Positions 63,793-64,000 of a stretch of DNA of 64,000 bases are shown here, one piece after another. The notes under the pieces were generated by a model. It was not told the origin of the DNA and ran no database searches. It saw nothing but the letters and a program-made list of their open reading frames with translations. Location: assembly GCF_000821305.1 (NCBI RefSeq), contig NZ_CCXK01000017.1, forward strand, positions 1,460,827 through 1,524,826, written 5' to 3'. A program made the translations under genes and the position numbers. Positions within the stretch are counted from its first letter, which is position 1; every line of letters starts with the position of its first letter. The stretch comes from Clostridium culturomicium (GTDB lineage: Bacteria; Bacillota; Clostridia; Clostridiales; Clostridiaceae).

Positions 63793-64000
63793 ATGTCAAC
63801 ACAAAAGGAATTCGACTTATTAGCACTTGGCGAACTATTGCTTCGTTTATCGCCACCAAACAATGAACGTATTGTTAGAGGAGATTCTCTTCAAAAGCAA
63901 GCAGGTGGTGCTGAACTAAACGTAGTATCAGGTGTATCCTTACTAGGTCTTCGTACAGGAATAATTTCTAAGCTTCCTGATAACGATTTAGGTACATATA
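63793..64000 (+). CDS. kdgK: PfkB-family sugar kinase (2-dehydro-3-deoxygluconokinase-like), cut by window edge
   Basis: The first 69 codons of a ribokinase-family enzyme. LLALGELLLRLSPPNNERIV and AGGAELNVVSGVSLLGLRTGIISKLPDNDLG match the N-terminus of KDG kinases, which make KDPG in hexuronate and pectin breakdown. GAGGGGGT lies upstream of the ATG with an 11-base spacer. The KdgR-like operator upstream supports the assignment. A fructokinase is the main alternative. Confidence 0.82.
   Translation, partial: MSTQKEFDLLALGELLLRLSPPNNERIVRGDSLQKQAGGAELNVVSGVSLLGLRTGIISKLPDNDLGTY

Noticed and set aside
63639..63863. A minus-strand frame of 74 codons at the end of the window.
   Set aside because: It is opposite the kinase promoter, operators and coding start.

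Overview
The window is AT-rich DNA from a spore-forming, low-GC Firmicute, most likely a Clostridium sensu stricto. The evidence is strong AGGAGG-type ribosome binding sites, several TTG and GTG starts, a CotS-type spore coat gene, and the rnpB / rpoD / dnaG / dgt block. Nearly all of it (about 1-53600) is one large accessory region that makes and decorates surface polysaccharide. The last 10 kb is conserved housekeeping DNA. No tRNA, rRNA, CRISPR array, insertion sequence or phage gene was seen.

Layout: (1) 1-8997, minus strand: an acyltransferase cut by the window edge, a glycosyltransferase (GT), an epimerase/reductase, a NeuD/PglD-type acyltransferase, a PglC-type phosphoglycosyl transferase, a CapD/PglF-type 4,6-dehydratase, then the regulatory set CpsB phosphatase, CpsD tyrosine kinase and two CpsC/Wzz paralogues. 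(2) 9734-19957: two LytR-CpsA-Psr (LCP) ligase genes flank an operon for a phosphonate-type ABC importer and two nucleotidyltransferases. One nucleotidyltransferase is fused through a winged helix to the permease. An interrupted acyltransferase and a LicD phosphotransferase follow. Together these suggest uptake, nucleotide activation and transfer of a small phospho- or phosphono-amine onto glycan. (3) 20006-29212: flippase, UDP-GlcNAc 2-epimerase, TagA-type GT, sulfotransferase, polymerase and three GTs in one operon with a good promoter. (4) 29625-42553: a second phosphoglycosyl transferase, an acyltransferase, a 975-residue acyltransferase/LtaS-like fusion, a 1110-residue secreted repeat protein, an amino-sugar aminotransferase/acetyltransferase pair, a second flippase and a GT. 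(5) 42937-53591: a third LCP gene, then GTs, a second polymerase, rmlB-D-C-A for dTDP-L-rhamnose, a GT and a third phosphoglycosyl transferase. (6) 53822-64000: RNase P RNA, Nif3, TrmK, a PH-domain membrane protein, RpoD, DnaG, Dgt, a CotS-like protein and the start of a KdgK-like sugar kinase.

How the parts fit: three initiating transferases, two flippases and two polymerases mean more than one Wzx/Wzy-type glycan, or alternative initiators. The three LCP proteins would attach products to the cell wall. CpsB/C/D would control chain length and output by tyrosine phosphorylation. Decoration enzymes (acyltransferases, LicD, LtaS-like, sulfotransferase) are unusually plentiful.

The most notable points are the permease-winged helix-nucleotidyltransferase fusion with an internal start signal, a dispersed family of paired-hairpin repeats at four sites, a nearly identical promoter at all three LCP genes, the acyltransferase-LtaS fusion, and an in-frame stop in one acyltransferase gene.
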